A stretch of DNA of 32,624 nt from Erysipelotrichaceae bacterium UBA6182 (GCA_002422065.1 DITO01000240.1:1-32624); one strand, 5' to 3'. Positions 18,236-25,893 are shown, counted from the stretch's first letter. The notes: generated from the letters alone by a model not told the origin. Translations and numbers: made by a program.

Positions 18236-19168
18236 CTAGAAATTTATCCGTCGTTCTTCTACGACCAAGGGTCGATTTAGAATTCGTGCATTAATATTTA
18301 ATATATACTCTCCTAACATTCCAATGAAGAAGAGTTGAATCGATCCCAACACAAACACCCCAACAACCATGGCAGCTGTTCCAACTGGATACGTGTCCCA
18401 ATTAATCAATTTCATAACGACTGTGTATAAACCAATCAAAAAACTTACGATGGCTAAACCAAAGCCCAACATCGTCGCAATCCGCATTACGGATTTTGAA
18501 TAGGAAGTAATACCTAACATGGCTAAATCATAAAGCTTGAAGAAATTGAATTTAGTTTCTCCTCTAAGACGCTTAGCCTGCTCATAATAAATGCTTGTTC
18601 TTTTAAACCCAAGCTCCGCAACCATACCTCTAAGATAGGGCTGAGGATCTTTAATTTCTCTAATGACCTCAATGAACTCTCGAGAATATAAAGCATAACC
18701 ATTGAAATGTTCAATTTGATTGACATCGGATAAACGATGAATCACTTTGTAGTATAATTTCCGCACGAAAAACATCAAGATATTTTCTTTACTTTTCTTC
18801 ACAATACCAGTAACGACTTTAGAACCTTTCTCCCATTCGGAAATAAGAAGTGGAATCGTCGCTGGTGGATCTTGTAAATCAGCTGCCATTAATATCACTG
18901 CATCCCCTGGTGCTGAAATCAAACCGTAAAATTGCGATTTCACAAATCCGAAATTCATTGCATTGAAAATCGCTTTAACACGCTTATCTTCTTGAGCAAG
19001 TTTTACAATGAGTGCACGCGTTGCATCTGTGGAGTCATTATCAATAAACATGATTCCTACATCATAACGATCACGATACTTATCCAACTCCGCTATAACC
19101 TGAGCATAAACTTGATTCACATTCTCTTCTTCGTTGAATGTTGGTATAACAACATTTATTGATTTCAT
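18236..19168 (-). CDS. GtrB/CsbB-like polyprenyl-phosphate glycosyltransferase (GT2)
   Basis: A 310-residue GT2 enzyme. The catalytic domain starts at once (VVIPTFNEEEN), with the nucleotide-binding acid cluster IDNDST (42-47) and the DLQDPP motif (97-102) in place of DxD. RGETKFNFFKL near 205 is typical of the DPM1/GtrB group, and two C-terminal membrane helices (about 230-254 and 262-288) anchor it. Such enzymes transfer a sugar from a nucleotide to undecaprenyl phosphate on the cytoplasmic face. The ATG overlaps the RmlC-like stop as ATGA. Placed between CDP-deoxysugar synthesis and YfhO, it is inferred to use a CDP-6-deoxyhexose, which would be unusual since characterised members mostly use UDP-sugars. 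Confidence 0.88.
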   Translation of the reverse strand: MKSINVVIPTFNEEENVNQVYAQVIAELDKYRDRYDVGIMFIDNDSTDATRALIVKLAQEDKRVKAIFNAMNFGFVKSQFYGLISAPGDAVILMAADLQDPPATIPLLISEWEKGSKVVTGIVKKSKENILMFFVRKLYYKVIHRLSDVNQIEHFNGYALYSREFIEVIREIKDPQPYLRGMVAELGFKRTSIYYEQAKRLRGETKFNFFKLYDLAMLGITSYSKSVMRIATMLGFGLAIVSFLIGLYTVVMKLINWDTYPVGTAAMVVGVFVLGSIQLFFIGMLGEYILNINARILNRPLVVEERRINF

Positions 19169-19725
19169 AATCGAACCTTCTCTTTAAAATCTTCAAAACT
19201 CTGAAGGACTTTGTCTCGATCCGATAAAATAACCTCACCGACTTCATTCAATGGCCATTCGATTGCCAAAGTCTCATCATTCCATCGAATCCCATCATCG
19301 TCTTCAGGATAAAATTTTTCAGCACATTTGTACGAGACGATTGAATCTTCCAACACCAGATATCCATGACCAAAATGCTCAGGAATCAATAATTGATTGC
19401 GATTCTTTCCACTCAATTCAAAAGCTTGCCATTCCCCAAATGTCGATGATTCAGGTCGCAAATCTACGACCACATCATAGATACGTCCCGAAATGCATCG
19501 AACCAACTTAGGTTGCTCATGGTTGGACTGAAAATGGATTGCGCGTATGACGCCTTTCTTGGATTCCGTGTAAAACACTTCTTTCAAAGGATAATCCAAG
19601 CCATTTAGTTTGAATACCTCGTCTGAATAATCTTTTATAAATGCGCCACGATCATCTTCTGAAACAAATGGCTTGATTAATAGCACACCCTCAAAATCTG
19701 TTCGGATAAAATTAAATCTCTGCAT
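19165..19725 (-). CDS. RmlC-like nucleotide-4-keto-6-deoxysugar 3,5- (or 3-) epimerase
   Basis: A 186-residue cupin. ATG 19725 is chosen because AGGGGGG ends 6 bases before it; the frame extends to 19773 but without support. It overlaps the SDR gene by 14 bases. Family motifs run throughout: DDRGAF (24-29), AIHFQ with catalytic H64, PKLVRCISGRIYDVVVDLR (72-90), LLIPEHFGHGYL (112-123), GIRWND (145-150) and EWPL. RmlC enzymes epimerise C3 and C5 of dTDP-4-keto-6-deoxyglucose. Here the only 4-keto sugar source in the operon is CDP-linked. At the usual catalytic tyrosine pair the sequence reads FY (138-139) instead of YY, which could restrict it to C3 epimerisation (inference). Confidence 0.87.
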   Translation of the reverse strand: MQRFNFIRTDFEGVLLIKPFVSEDDRGAFIKDYSDEVFKLNGLDYPLKEVFYTESKKGVIRAIHFQSNHEQPKLVRCISGRIYDVVVDLRPESSTFGEWQAFELSGKNRNQLLIPEHFGHGYLVLEDSIVSYKCAEKFYPEDDDGIRWNDETLAIEWPLNEVGEVILSDRDKVLQSFEDFKEKVRL

Positions 19726-20644
19726 TTTTAACCCCCCTAATCCATTCGAACGTACGTTGGATCCCTTCTTCAAATTTAATCTTTGGACGATACCCTGTAT
19801 CTAAAAATAAACTACTCGGATCAAAACACGATAAATCTAAATTAACACCCTGAAAAGGAATATCCCCAAAGTGTAGCTCCTGATTTGTTTCAAGCGTATC
19901 ATGTAGCAGCTCGACATACTTACGCAATGGTCGCGCGTTTCCACTTCCAACAACATAACTTGTATTATTCTTTCCATTTTCCGCAACTAAACGAAATGCT
20001 TCAGCCACATCATCAATATAAACAAAATCATAGTTCTGTGTACCCGCTGTGAACTCAAGTCGCTCAGCGTTCAATATCTTGCGAATGGTCGTGTTGATGA
20101 AACGTGGCGATATCTCTCCAGGTCCATATGTGTTTGTTATTTTGGTCCACAAGAAATCAATTCCCACTTCACTTGCCTTTGTCTTGCTCAACATATGCGC
20201 GCTGAGTTTAGCGGAGCCATACAAATACTGTGCAGGTAACGGTTTACCTGCTGTTTCACACAAGTATAAGCTTTCATCTTCCATGATGCTTCCAGCCCCA
20301 ATGAAACGCTGACAACCCAATGCTTTTGCGCTTACGACTGCATCAACCGTGCTTCGAATATTATCAAATTGAACATTAATGTCTTTTCGAGCATCTCCGG
20401 AAACCCCTTCCCATGCAAAATGAAAGAATAAATCAAAAACCTTATTTTCAACGCGTTCAGGCAAGGTTGTAATTTGCTTATTATCACAATATACAATGTT
20501 AATGCCTAAATCTTTAAGTCGATCCGTATTGGATGCTTGATCTCTCAAAATAACAGTGACATCATATCCATTATTTAAAAGATTTTTCACAAGATGTGAA
20601 CCAATAAATCCGTTCCCACCGGTTACAATTGCTCTTTTCAACAT
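19712..20644 (-). CDS. NAD(P)-dependent epimerase/dehydratase (extended SDR), probable CDP-4-keto-sugar reductase
   Basis: A 310-residue extended SDR with TGGNGFIGSHLV (8-19, the G-x-x-G-x-x-G nucleotide fold), FHFAWEG, GAGS (S119), and the catalytic pair in YGSAK (Y142, K146), then NTYGPGEISPRF and YDFVYIDDVAEAF. The start overlaps the rfbG stop by 7 bases (ATGTTGA), and no separate Shine-Dalgarno is seen, so it is probably translated by coupling. In deoxysugar pathways this family either reduces the 4-keto group or epimerises. Paired with an RmlC-like epimerase it most simply plays the RmlD role on a CDP-linked 4-keto-6-deoxyhexose. The exact product (6-deoxygulose, 6-deoxyallose, 6-deoxyaltrose, rhamnose or similar) cannot be read from sequence. 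Confidence 0.83.
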   Translation of the reverse strand: MLKRAIVTGGNGFIGSHLVKNLLNNGYDVTVILRDQASNTDRLKDLGINIVYCDNKQITTLPERVENKVFDLFFHFAWEGVSGDARKDINVQFDNIRSTVDAVVSAKALGCQRFIGAGSIMEDESLYLCETAGKPLPAQYLYGSAKLSAHMLSKTKASEVGIDFLWTKITNTYGPGEISPRFINTTIRKILNAERLEFTAGTQNYDFVYIDDVAEAFRLVAENGKNNTSYVVGSGNARPLRKYVELLHDTLETNQELHFGDIPFQGVNLDLSCFDPSSLFLDTGYRPKIKFEEGIQRTFEWIRGVKNAEI

Positions 20645-21693
20645 AATTTAAAGTACGCTCGAATTTGCTTATTTAGAAGCTCTTGAATATCTTGATTGTC
20701 AATAAATGCTTTATACCATTCAACACTTTGAATGACAGCTTCTTTTGCATCCCAAATGGGTTCCCAGCCTAAAGTGTTTGTTATCTTGGTGTGATCAAGT
20801 TGGAGCAAGCGCGCTTCATGAACAGGATTTGATTCTGCTTGAACAAGCCATGAACTTCCTTCTCCCCATGCATCACAAAAAATTTCCACTAGCTTACCGG
20901 TCATTAAGGTATCTTGATCATTGGGGCCAATGTTGTAGGCACCAGCCAAAGTCTTATCTTCCCATTGTCTCTGCGCAATCATTAAGTAAGCACGAAGGGT
21001 TTCAAGAACATGCTGATATGGACGTGTAGAATTTGGATTTCTTACGATGATTGGCTTATGCTCTTTAGCAGAACGATAACAATCCGGAATAATGCGATCC
21101 TTGGCAAAATCTCCGCCACCGATGACATTACCGCTTCGTGCTGTAGAAATCGCGATATCACCATCCTTAAAGAATGCATTTCGATAGGAACCAGTCACAA
21201 GTTCACTGCACGATTTACTGTTTGAGTAAGGATCAAAACCATCTAAACGATCATCTTCTTTATAACCATAATTAATCTCTTGATTGAAATACACCTTGTC
21301 CGTCGTCACATTAACGAAAGATTTTACGGTAGGACATGTTCGCAAACATTCCATGATGTTAACCGTTCCCATAACATTCACATTATAGGTTTCGACAGGA
21401 TTCACATAACTAAGTCTCACAAGGGCTTGTGCAGCCATATGAAATATGATATCAGGCTTGTATGTTTCAAATACAGATTTTAGATGATTTAGGTCAAGGA
21501 TATCCCCAATTATCGATGTCATATTGGCTGCATTATTAGACAACGCAAAAAATGAAGCTTCCCCTTCAGGTTCAAGTGCATAACCAATAACCTTAGCACC
21601 CTGATCAATAAGGATACGTGATAACCAAGTCCCCTTGAACCCCGTATGACCAGTAATCAAGATTGTTTTGTTTTTATAAAAAGACAAATCCAT
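20638..21693 (-). CDS. rfbG: CDP-glucose 4,6-dehydratase
   Basis: A 351-residue extended SDR. ATG 21693 is chosen over an upstream ATG at 21732 because AAGGTG precedes it, the gap from the rfbF stop is 2 bases, and family members start just before the nucleotide fold. Motifs: GHTGFKGTWL (15-24), MAAQALVRLSY, the catalytic TTDK (130-133) and YSNSK (Y156, K160), then ARSGNVIGGGDFAKDRIIPD, a signature of CDP-glucose 4,6-dehydratases, and TRPYQHVLE. It converts CDP-glucose to CDP-4-keto-6-deoxyglucose with NAD+ in the cytoplasm. Length matches the family. It directly follows the enzyme that makes its substrate. Confidence 0.95.
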   Translation of the reverse strand: MDLSFYKNKTILITGHTGFKGTWLSRILIDQGAKVIGYALEPEGEASFFALSNNAANMTSIIGDILDLNHLKSVFETYKPDIIFHMAAQALVRLSYVNPVETYNVNVMGTVNIMECLRTCPTVKSFVNVTTDKVYFNQEINYGYKEDDRLDGFDPYSNSKSCSELVTGSYRNAFFKDGDIAISTARSGNVIGGGDFAKDRIIPDCYRSAKEHKPIIVRNPNSTRPYQHVLETLRAYLMIAQRQWEDKTLAGAYNIGPNDQDTLMTGKLVEIFCDAWGEGSSWLVQAESNPVHEARLLQLDHTKITNTLGWEPIWDAKEAVIQSVEWYKAFIDNQDIQELLNKQIRAYFKLC

Positions 21694-21695
21694 GT

Positions 21696-22469
21696 TTACC
21701 ACACCTTCCAAGGAGCCACATTGGTGAGCCAAAGCTCATCTAAGTAGTTCTTATCCCGCAATGTATCCATACATTGCCAGAAACCCTCATGTCGGTAGGC
21801 ATGCAGTTCACCATTACGAGCAGCTTCTTCCATAGGGAAACGTTCCAAAACTGTAGCGTCCCCATCGATCAAATCGATGAATTCAGGTTCCAAAACCATG
21901 AACCCACCATTGATCCATCCACTATCCCGTTGTGCTTTTTCTCTAAACCCAAGTACCTTTTGATTATCATCCAGATCCACAACACCAAAGCGACCAGCAG
22001 GTTGAATGATACTCATGGTCGCTAAACCCTTATGTCCCTTGTGAAAGTCCAATAAAGCATCTAAATCGATGTTTGAGACACCATCTCCGTACGTCAACAT
22101 AAATGTTTCATTCCCAAGATATTCACGAACGCGTTTCAAACGTCCACCTGTCATGGTATTCAATCCTGTATCCACGAGTGTGACTTTCCAAGGTTCTGCT
22201 GAATTCGCATGTTGGGTGATTTGATTTTTAGAACTAAAATCAAATGTGATATCCGTTTGATGTAAATAATAGTTCGCAAAATATTCTTTGATGACAAATC
22301 CCTTATACCCTAAACAGATGACAAATTCATTGAAACCATATTGCGAATAATGTTTCATAATGTGCCATAAAATCGGTTTATCACCGATTTCAATCATGGG
22401 TTTAGGTTTTAGATGGCTTTCCTCGGAAATACGGGTTCCGAACCCTCCTGCTAAGATGACAACCTTCAT
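21696..22469 (-). CDS. rfbF: Glucose-1-phosphate cytidylyltransferase
   Basis: A 257-residue nucleotidyltransferase with the normal family length. AGGAGG lies 7 bases before the ATG. Motifs: ILAGGFGTRISEES (5-18), LKPKPMIEIGDKPILWHI (20-37) with the conserved lysine, TYGDGVSN (126-133) with the metal-binding Asp, GRFGVVDLD, GWINGGFMV and FWQCMDTLRDK near the end. These are specific to RfbF rather than RmlA. It makes CDP-glucose from CTP and glucose-1-phosphate and is the first gene of the leftward seven-gene operon. A candidate promoter lies at 22499-22527. Confidence 0.96.
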   Translation of the reverse strand: MKVVILAGGFGTRISEESHLKPKPMIEIGDKPILWHIMKHYSQYGFNEFVICLGYKGFVIKEYFANYYLHQTDITFDFSSKNQITQHANSAEPWKVTLVDTGLNTMTGGRLKRVREYLGNETFMLTYGDGVSNIDLDALLDFHKGHKGLATMSIIQPAGRFGVVDLDDNQKVLGFREKAQRDSGWINGGFMVLEPEFIDLIDGDATVLERFPMEEAARNGELHAYRHEGFWQCMDTLRDKNYLDELWLTNVAPWKVW

Positions 22470-22498
22470 GATAAGCCTCCTAAGATTTTACTTCTTAT

Positions 22499-22527
22499 AT
22501 TATAAGCGATTGACCTTGTATTTTAAA
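22499..22527 (-). promoter_or_regulatory. Candidate promoter of the CDP-sugar operon
   Basis: On the - strand TTTAAA (22527-22522), a 17-bp spacer and a consensus TATAAT (22504-22499). The predicted start, near 22492, would give a leader of about 23 bases that holds the AGGAGG site of rfbF. Confidence 0.5.
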
Positions 22528-22578
22528 AACAAATCGTTGCGAGAGCTTGGAAAGCTTGATTACCCTTTACATTGTTTA

Positions 22579-22587
22579 TGTTATAAT
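22579..22587 (+). promoter_or_regulatory. Candidate extended -10 promoter giving a leaderless transcript
   Basis: TG-T-TATAAT (TG at 22579-22580, TATAAT at 22582-22587) is a consensus extended -10. The nearest -35-like hexamer, TTGATT at 22556, is 20 bases away, too far for normal spacing. Transcription would start near 22594, at most a few bases before the ATG at 22597, and there is no Shine-Dalgarno. Confidence 0.5.
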
Positions 22588-22596
22588 TTCATTAAT

Positions 22597-23520
22597 ATGA
22601 AATTATCAATAATCATTCCGTGCTACAACGAAGAAAAATCAATTCCCTTATTCTTTCAAGAAACCCTTAAGCATACGCAGAAACTGCCGTATGACTTGGA
22701 GTTTATCTGTGTCAATGATGGTTCAAAAGACGATACGCTCAACGTTTTGAGTGAGCAAAAATCAAAGCTTGGTGTCCCTTTGACCATTCTTGACTTCAGT
22801 CGTAATTTCGGCAAAGAAGCTGCCATATTGGCTGGTCTCAAAGAAGCGGATGGAGACTATGTTGTAATCATGGATGCCGACTTACAAGATCCACCACACC
22901 TACTCCCAGAAATGCTGGAAACCTTAGTAAACGAAGGTTATGACAGTGTCGCGACCTATCGTGTCGATCGCCAGGGCGAACCAAAAATCCGTAGCTTCTT
23001 TGCACGTAGCTTTTACAAACTCATCAATCGCATCAGTGATGTGGAGATTGTGGATGGAGCTCGGGATTATCGACTGATGAATCGAAATATGGTCGATGCG
23101 ATCCTTTCTCTTTCTGAATATCATCGCTTCTCTAAAGGTATTTTTGTTTGGGTTGGCTTCAAAACGAAGTATCTCTCTTTTGAGAATGTGGAACGTGTTG
23201 CTGGTGAAACCAAATGGAGCTTCTGGAAGCTATTCAAGTATGCAATCGAAGGCATCGTCGCTTTCACAACCGTACCATTAAGAGTATCCATGATGTTTGG
23301 TATGATCGTGTCCTTGTTTGCGTTTCTTTATATGATCTATGTCTTTGTCAAAGCCGCATTGTTTGGGGATCCCGTGCAAGGTTATCCTTCCATGATGGTT
23401 ATCATCCTTTTCTTAGGAGGCATTCAACTCTTGAGCATCGGTGTCGTTGGTGAGTATCTATCAAAAACCTACATGGAAGTCAAACATAGACCAAACTTTA
23501 TTATCAAACAGAAGTTATAG
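22597..23520 (+). CDS. GtrB/CsbB-like polyprenyl-phosphate glycosyltransferase (GT2), second copy
   Basis: A 307-residue GT2 enzyme. The frame is open upstream to 22360, but that part overlaps rfbF, and the catalytic fold begins directly at MKLSIIIPCYNEEKS, so ATG 22597 is chosen. Motifs: CVNDGSKDDT (38-47), MDADLQDPP (92-100), AGETKWSFWKLF, and two C-terminal membrane helices separated by a short outside loop. It is expected to load a sugar on undecaprenyl phosphate at the cytoplasmic face. It belongs to the same group as the enzyme at 18236 but differs in detail (DADLQ against AADLQ), so the donor may differ. It is the first gene of the wecE unit and appears leaderless. Confidence 0.87.
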   Translation: MKLSIIIPCYNEEKSIPLFFQETLKHTQKLPYDLEFICVNDGSKDDTLNVLSEQKSKLGVPLTILDFSRNFGKEAAILAGLKEADGDYVVIMDADLQDPPHLLPEMLETLVNEGYDSVATYRVDRQGEPKIRSFFARSFYKLINRISDVEIVDGARDYRLMNRNMVDAILSLSEYHRFSKGIFVWVGFKTKYLSFENVERVAGETKWSFWKLFKYAIEGIVAFTTVPLRVSMMFGMIVSLFAFLYMIYVFVKAALFGDPVQGYPSMMVIILFLGGIQLLSIGVVGEYLSKTYMEVKHRPNFIIKQKL

Positions 23521-23541
23521 ATGAAAACCTCATCTTTTTTT
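23519..23541 (+). terminator. Weak terminator or attenuator between GT2 and wecE
   Basis: AGATGA (23519-23524), loop AAACC, TCATCT (23530-23535), then a T-run to 23541. The stem is short and AT-rich and overlaps the stop codon. It may reduce expression of downstream genes relative to the first gene rather than fully end transcription. Confidence 0.35.
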
Positions 23542-23554
23542 AGTGGAGGCAAGA

Positions 23555-24694
23555 ATGATTCGATTTAATGTACCCTTACGTTTGGGAACTGAAAAAGACC
23601 ATGTTTTGAATGCAATTGAAACCAATCGCATCGGTGGAGATGGACAGTATTCAAAAGCGTGTTGTGAATGGATGGAAACAAACTTCAATTGTCAGAAGGT
23701 TGTTTTAACGACGTCATGTTCTACAGCATTGGATATGGCTGCGATCCTATGTGAGTTCAAAGCTGGAGATGAAGTCATCCTTCCCTCCTATACCTTCCCA
23801 ACCACAGCCTCATCCCTCGCCAAGGAAGGCGTTAATTTGGTGTTTGTAGATATTCGCAAGGAAACCATGAACATTGATGAACGTTTGATTGAAGATGCAA
23901 TCACAGATAAGACAAGAGCCATCATGGTCATGCATTATGCAGGCGTATCCTGTGAAATGGATACCATATTGAGCATCGCAAAGAAATACAATCTCTATGT
24001 CATCGAAGATGCCGCACAGGGCTTTATGGCCAATTATAAAGGTAAAGCACTTGGCACTTTGGGTGACTTTGGAACCATCAGTTTCCATGAAACAAAGAAT
24101 TTCACCATGGGTGAAGGTGGCGCTTTATACATTCAAGATAATGCTTTCAACGATGAAGCTGATAACTTAAAAGATAGTGGTACCGATCGACAAGGTTTCC
24201 TAAAAGGGAAAGTCAGTGCGTATTCTTGGGTGCGTTTAGGTTCTTCCTACATGCCGAGCGAATTAAGTGCAAGCTATCTTTTTGGACAACTGGAACAGGC
24301 TCATGAAGTCACAGCACGTCGATTGGCTCTATGGAATCGTTATTACAGCGGTCTTAGAGAGCTTGAGCAACGAGCATTCATTGATTTACCCGTTGTCCCT
24401 CGTGATTGTGAACACAATGCCCATATCTTCTATATCAAAACCAAAGATGAACAAGAACGATCACATTTGATTGAACACTTGCGTAAACATGATATTCAAG
24501 CTGTATTCCATTATATCCCTTTACATTCCTCACATGCCGGCTTGATTCATGGTCGCTTTCATGGTGAAGATGTTCATACAAGTCGTGAAAGCGCACGTAT
24601 TTTGAGGCTGCCAATGTATTATTCCCTACGTGATGATGAGATCGATAAGGTCATTTCTTCGATACACAGCTTCTATCATGGGATACAACCATGA
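23555..24694 (+). CDS. wecE: WecE/RffA-type 4-keto-6-deoxy-sugar aminotransferase
   Basis: A 379-residue DegT/DnrJ-type PLP enzyme. ATG 23555 is chosen, with GGAGG five bases upstream; a GTG at 23543 is part of that ribosome site. The protein tracks WecE along its length: GGDGQYSKACCEWM, SCSTALDMAA, EDAAQG (151-156), SFHETKN with PLP lysine K181, GSSYMPSELSA, HIFYIK, and AVFHYIPLHSS. WecE makes dTDP-4-amino-4,6-dideoxygalactose (dTDP-Fuc4N) from dTDP-4-keto-6-deoxyglucose and glutamate. No dTDP-glucose genes or N-acetyltransferase are seen in the window, so the substrate is either made elsewhere or is the CDP-4-keto-6-deoxyglucose from the divergent operon (speculative). The stop overlaps the next gene as ATGA. 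Confidence 0.92.
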   Translation: MIRFNVPLRLGTEKDHVLNAIETNRIGGDGQYSKACCEWMETNFNCQKVVLTTSCSTALDMAAILCEFKAGDEVILPSYTFPTTASSLAKEGVNLVFVDIRKETMNIDERLIEDAITDKTRAIMVMHYAGVSCEMDTILSIAKKYNLYVIEDAAQGFMANYKGKALGTLGDFGTISFHETKNFTMGEGGALYIQDNAFNDEADNLKDSGTDRQGFLKGKVSAYSWVRLGSSYMPSELSASYLFGQLEQAHEVTARRLALWNRYYSGLRELEQRAFIDLPVVPRDCEHNAHIFYIKTKDEQERSHLIEHLRKHDIQAVFHYIPLHSSHAGLIHGRFHGEDVHTSRESARILRLPMYYSLRDDEIDKVISSIHSFYHGIQP

Positions 24695-25893
24695 AGATCC
24701 TCATTGTAAGTCAACATTTCTACCCAGAAACCTTTCGCATCAATGATATCGCAATAGAGCTTGCCACATTGGGTCATTCCGTTACGGTCTTGACAGGTTT
24801 ACCCAATTACCCGAGTGGCATCATTGCGGAAGGCTATCGCAATCATAAAAAAAGAGATGAAATCTATCAATCCGTCCACATCCTTAGAACAAGCATCATT
24901 GGTCGAGGGAACAGTTTACTCAGAATGGGCTTGAACTATCTCAGTTTTGCGATTAACGCAAGTCTAAAAGCATTCTTCCTAAAAGAAAAATTCGATGTCG
25001 TGTTCTCTTTTCAGACCAGCCCAGTCTCTATGGTCTTGCCGGCTATTGCCTATAAGTTAAAAAACAAAACACCTTTAATCCTCTATTGCTTGGACCAATG
25101 GCCAATCAGTTTGACAGCTGGACCTTTCAATGAAAATGGACTCGCTTATCGTTTTTTCTATCATTTCAGTCGTTGGATCTACAATCAAGCCGATACGATT
25201 CTATTAAGTTCACAATCATTCAAGTCCTACTTCCAAAACGTATTGAAGATCAATAGCACCGATAAAGGCTTAATCTATTGGCCATCCTATGCAGAAAATC
25301 TCTATCAAAGCATTCCACACATCGAGAATTCACATTTCGACTTACTCTTCGCTGGTAATATTGGACCTGCTCAGAATGTTGAGATGATTGTGGAAGCCGC
25401 AAACAAACTTAAAGCTTCGCCTGAATTTCATTTCCATATTGTTGGCGATGGTTTAAGTCTTGAAACGTGTAGAAAAAGCGCGAATCAGAATCAACTCTCC
25501 AACATCAGCTTCTATGGGCATCATCCCGTTGAAGAAATGCCTAAGTTTTATGCACTTGCGGATGCGTTTCTCATCACAATGGTGGACAATCCCGTTATGA
25601 ATCAAACACTGCCCGCAAAAGTACAGTCTTATATGGCAGCGAAGCGACCAATTCTTGGGGCTATCAATGGTGAGGTTAGAAATGTCATCGAAACAGCACA
25701 ATGTGGCCTTGTCACAAGCAGTGATGATTTGGAAGGTTTTATATCCAATATCCAAAAGTCTCAAAAGAATCCACAGCAATTAGCGCAATGGGCTGAAAAT
25801 GGCTACAATTATTATCAAAAGAATTTCAACAAAGAAATTTTGATACATCAATTGGTTCAATACTTTAGCGATCTATCTAGAAAGGAAGAATGA
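24691..25893 (+). CDS. WbuB-like GT4 glycosyltransferase (possible L-FucNAc transferase)
   Basis: A 400-residue GT-B enzyme. The N-terminal domain starts VSQHFYPETFRINDIA and has GLPNYPSG, as in the WbuB/GT4 subgroup. YCLDQWPISL and a C-terminal donor domain follow (LLFAGNIGPAQN near 230, HIVGDG, FYGHHPVEEMP, LPAKVQSYMAAKRPILGAINGE). As in WbuB relatives, the first Glu of the E-x7-E motif is replaced, with P-x-K in that zone. Characterised relatives transfer L-FucNAc to a lipid-linked acceptor at the cytoplasmic membrane. This fits the FnlC/Cap5G-type epimerase at the right edge of the window, although specificity is inferred. ATGA overlaps link it to wecE and to the DUF2304 gene region. Confidence 0.85.
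   Translation: MKILIVSQHFYPETFRINDIAIELATLGHSVTVLTGLPNYPSGIIAEGYRNHKKRDEIYQSVHILRTSIIGRGNSLLRMGLNYLSFAINASLKAFFLKEKFDVVFSFQTSPVSMVLPAIAYKLKNKTPLILYCLDQWPISLTAGPFNENGLAYRFFYHFSRWIYNQADTILLSSQSFKSYFQNVLKINSTDKGLIYWPSYAENLYQSIPHIENSHFDLLFAGNIGPAQNVEMIVEAANKLKASPEFHFHIVGDGLSLETCRKSANQNQLSNISFYGHHPVEEMPKFYALADAFLITMVDNPVMNQTLPAKVQSYMAAKRPILGAINGEVRNVIETAQCGLVTSSDDLEGFISNIQKSQKNPQQLAQWAENGYNYYQKNFNKEILIHQLVQYFSDLSRKEE

Noticed and set aside
20049..21483. Rightward open frames of 60-95 residues inside rfbG and the SDR gene
   Set aside because: They lie fully antisense to well-supported genes, have no plausible start sites and show unnatural Cys/His-rich composition.
22360..22596. Upstream in-frame extension of the GT2 gene that begins at 22597
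   Set aside because: It overlaps the rfbF coding region on the other strand and both promoter elements, and adds a non-homologous sequence before the canonical GT2 start.
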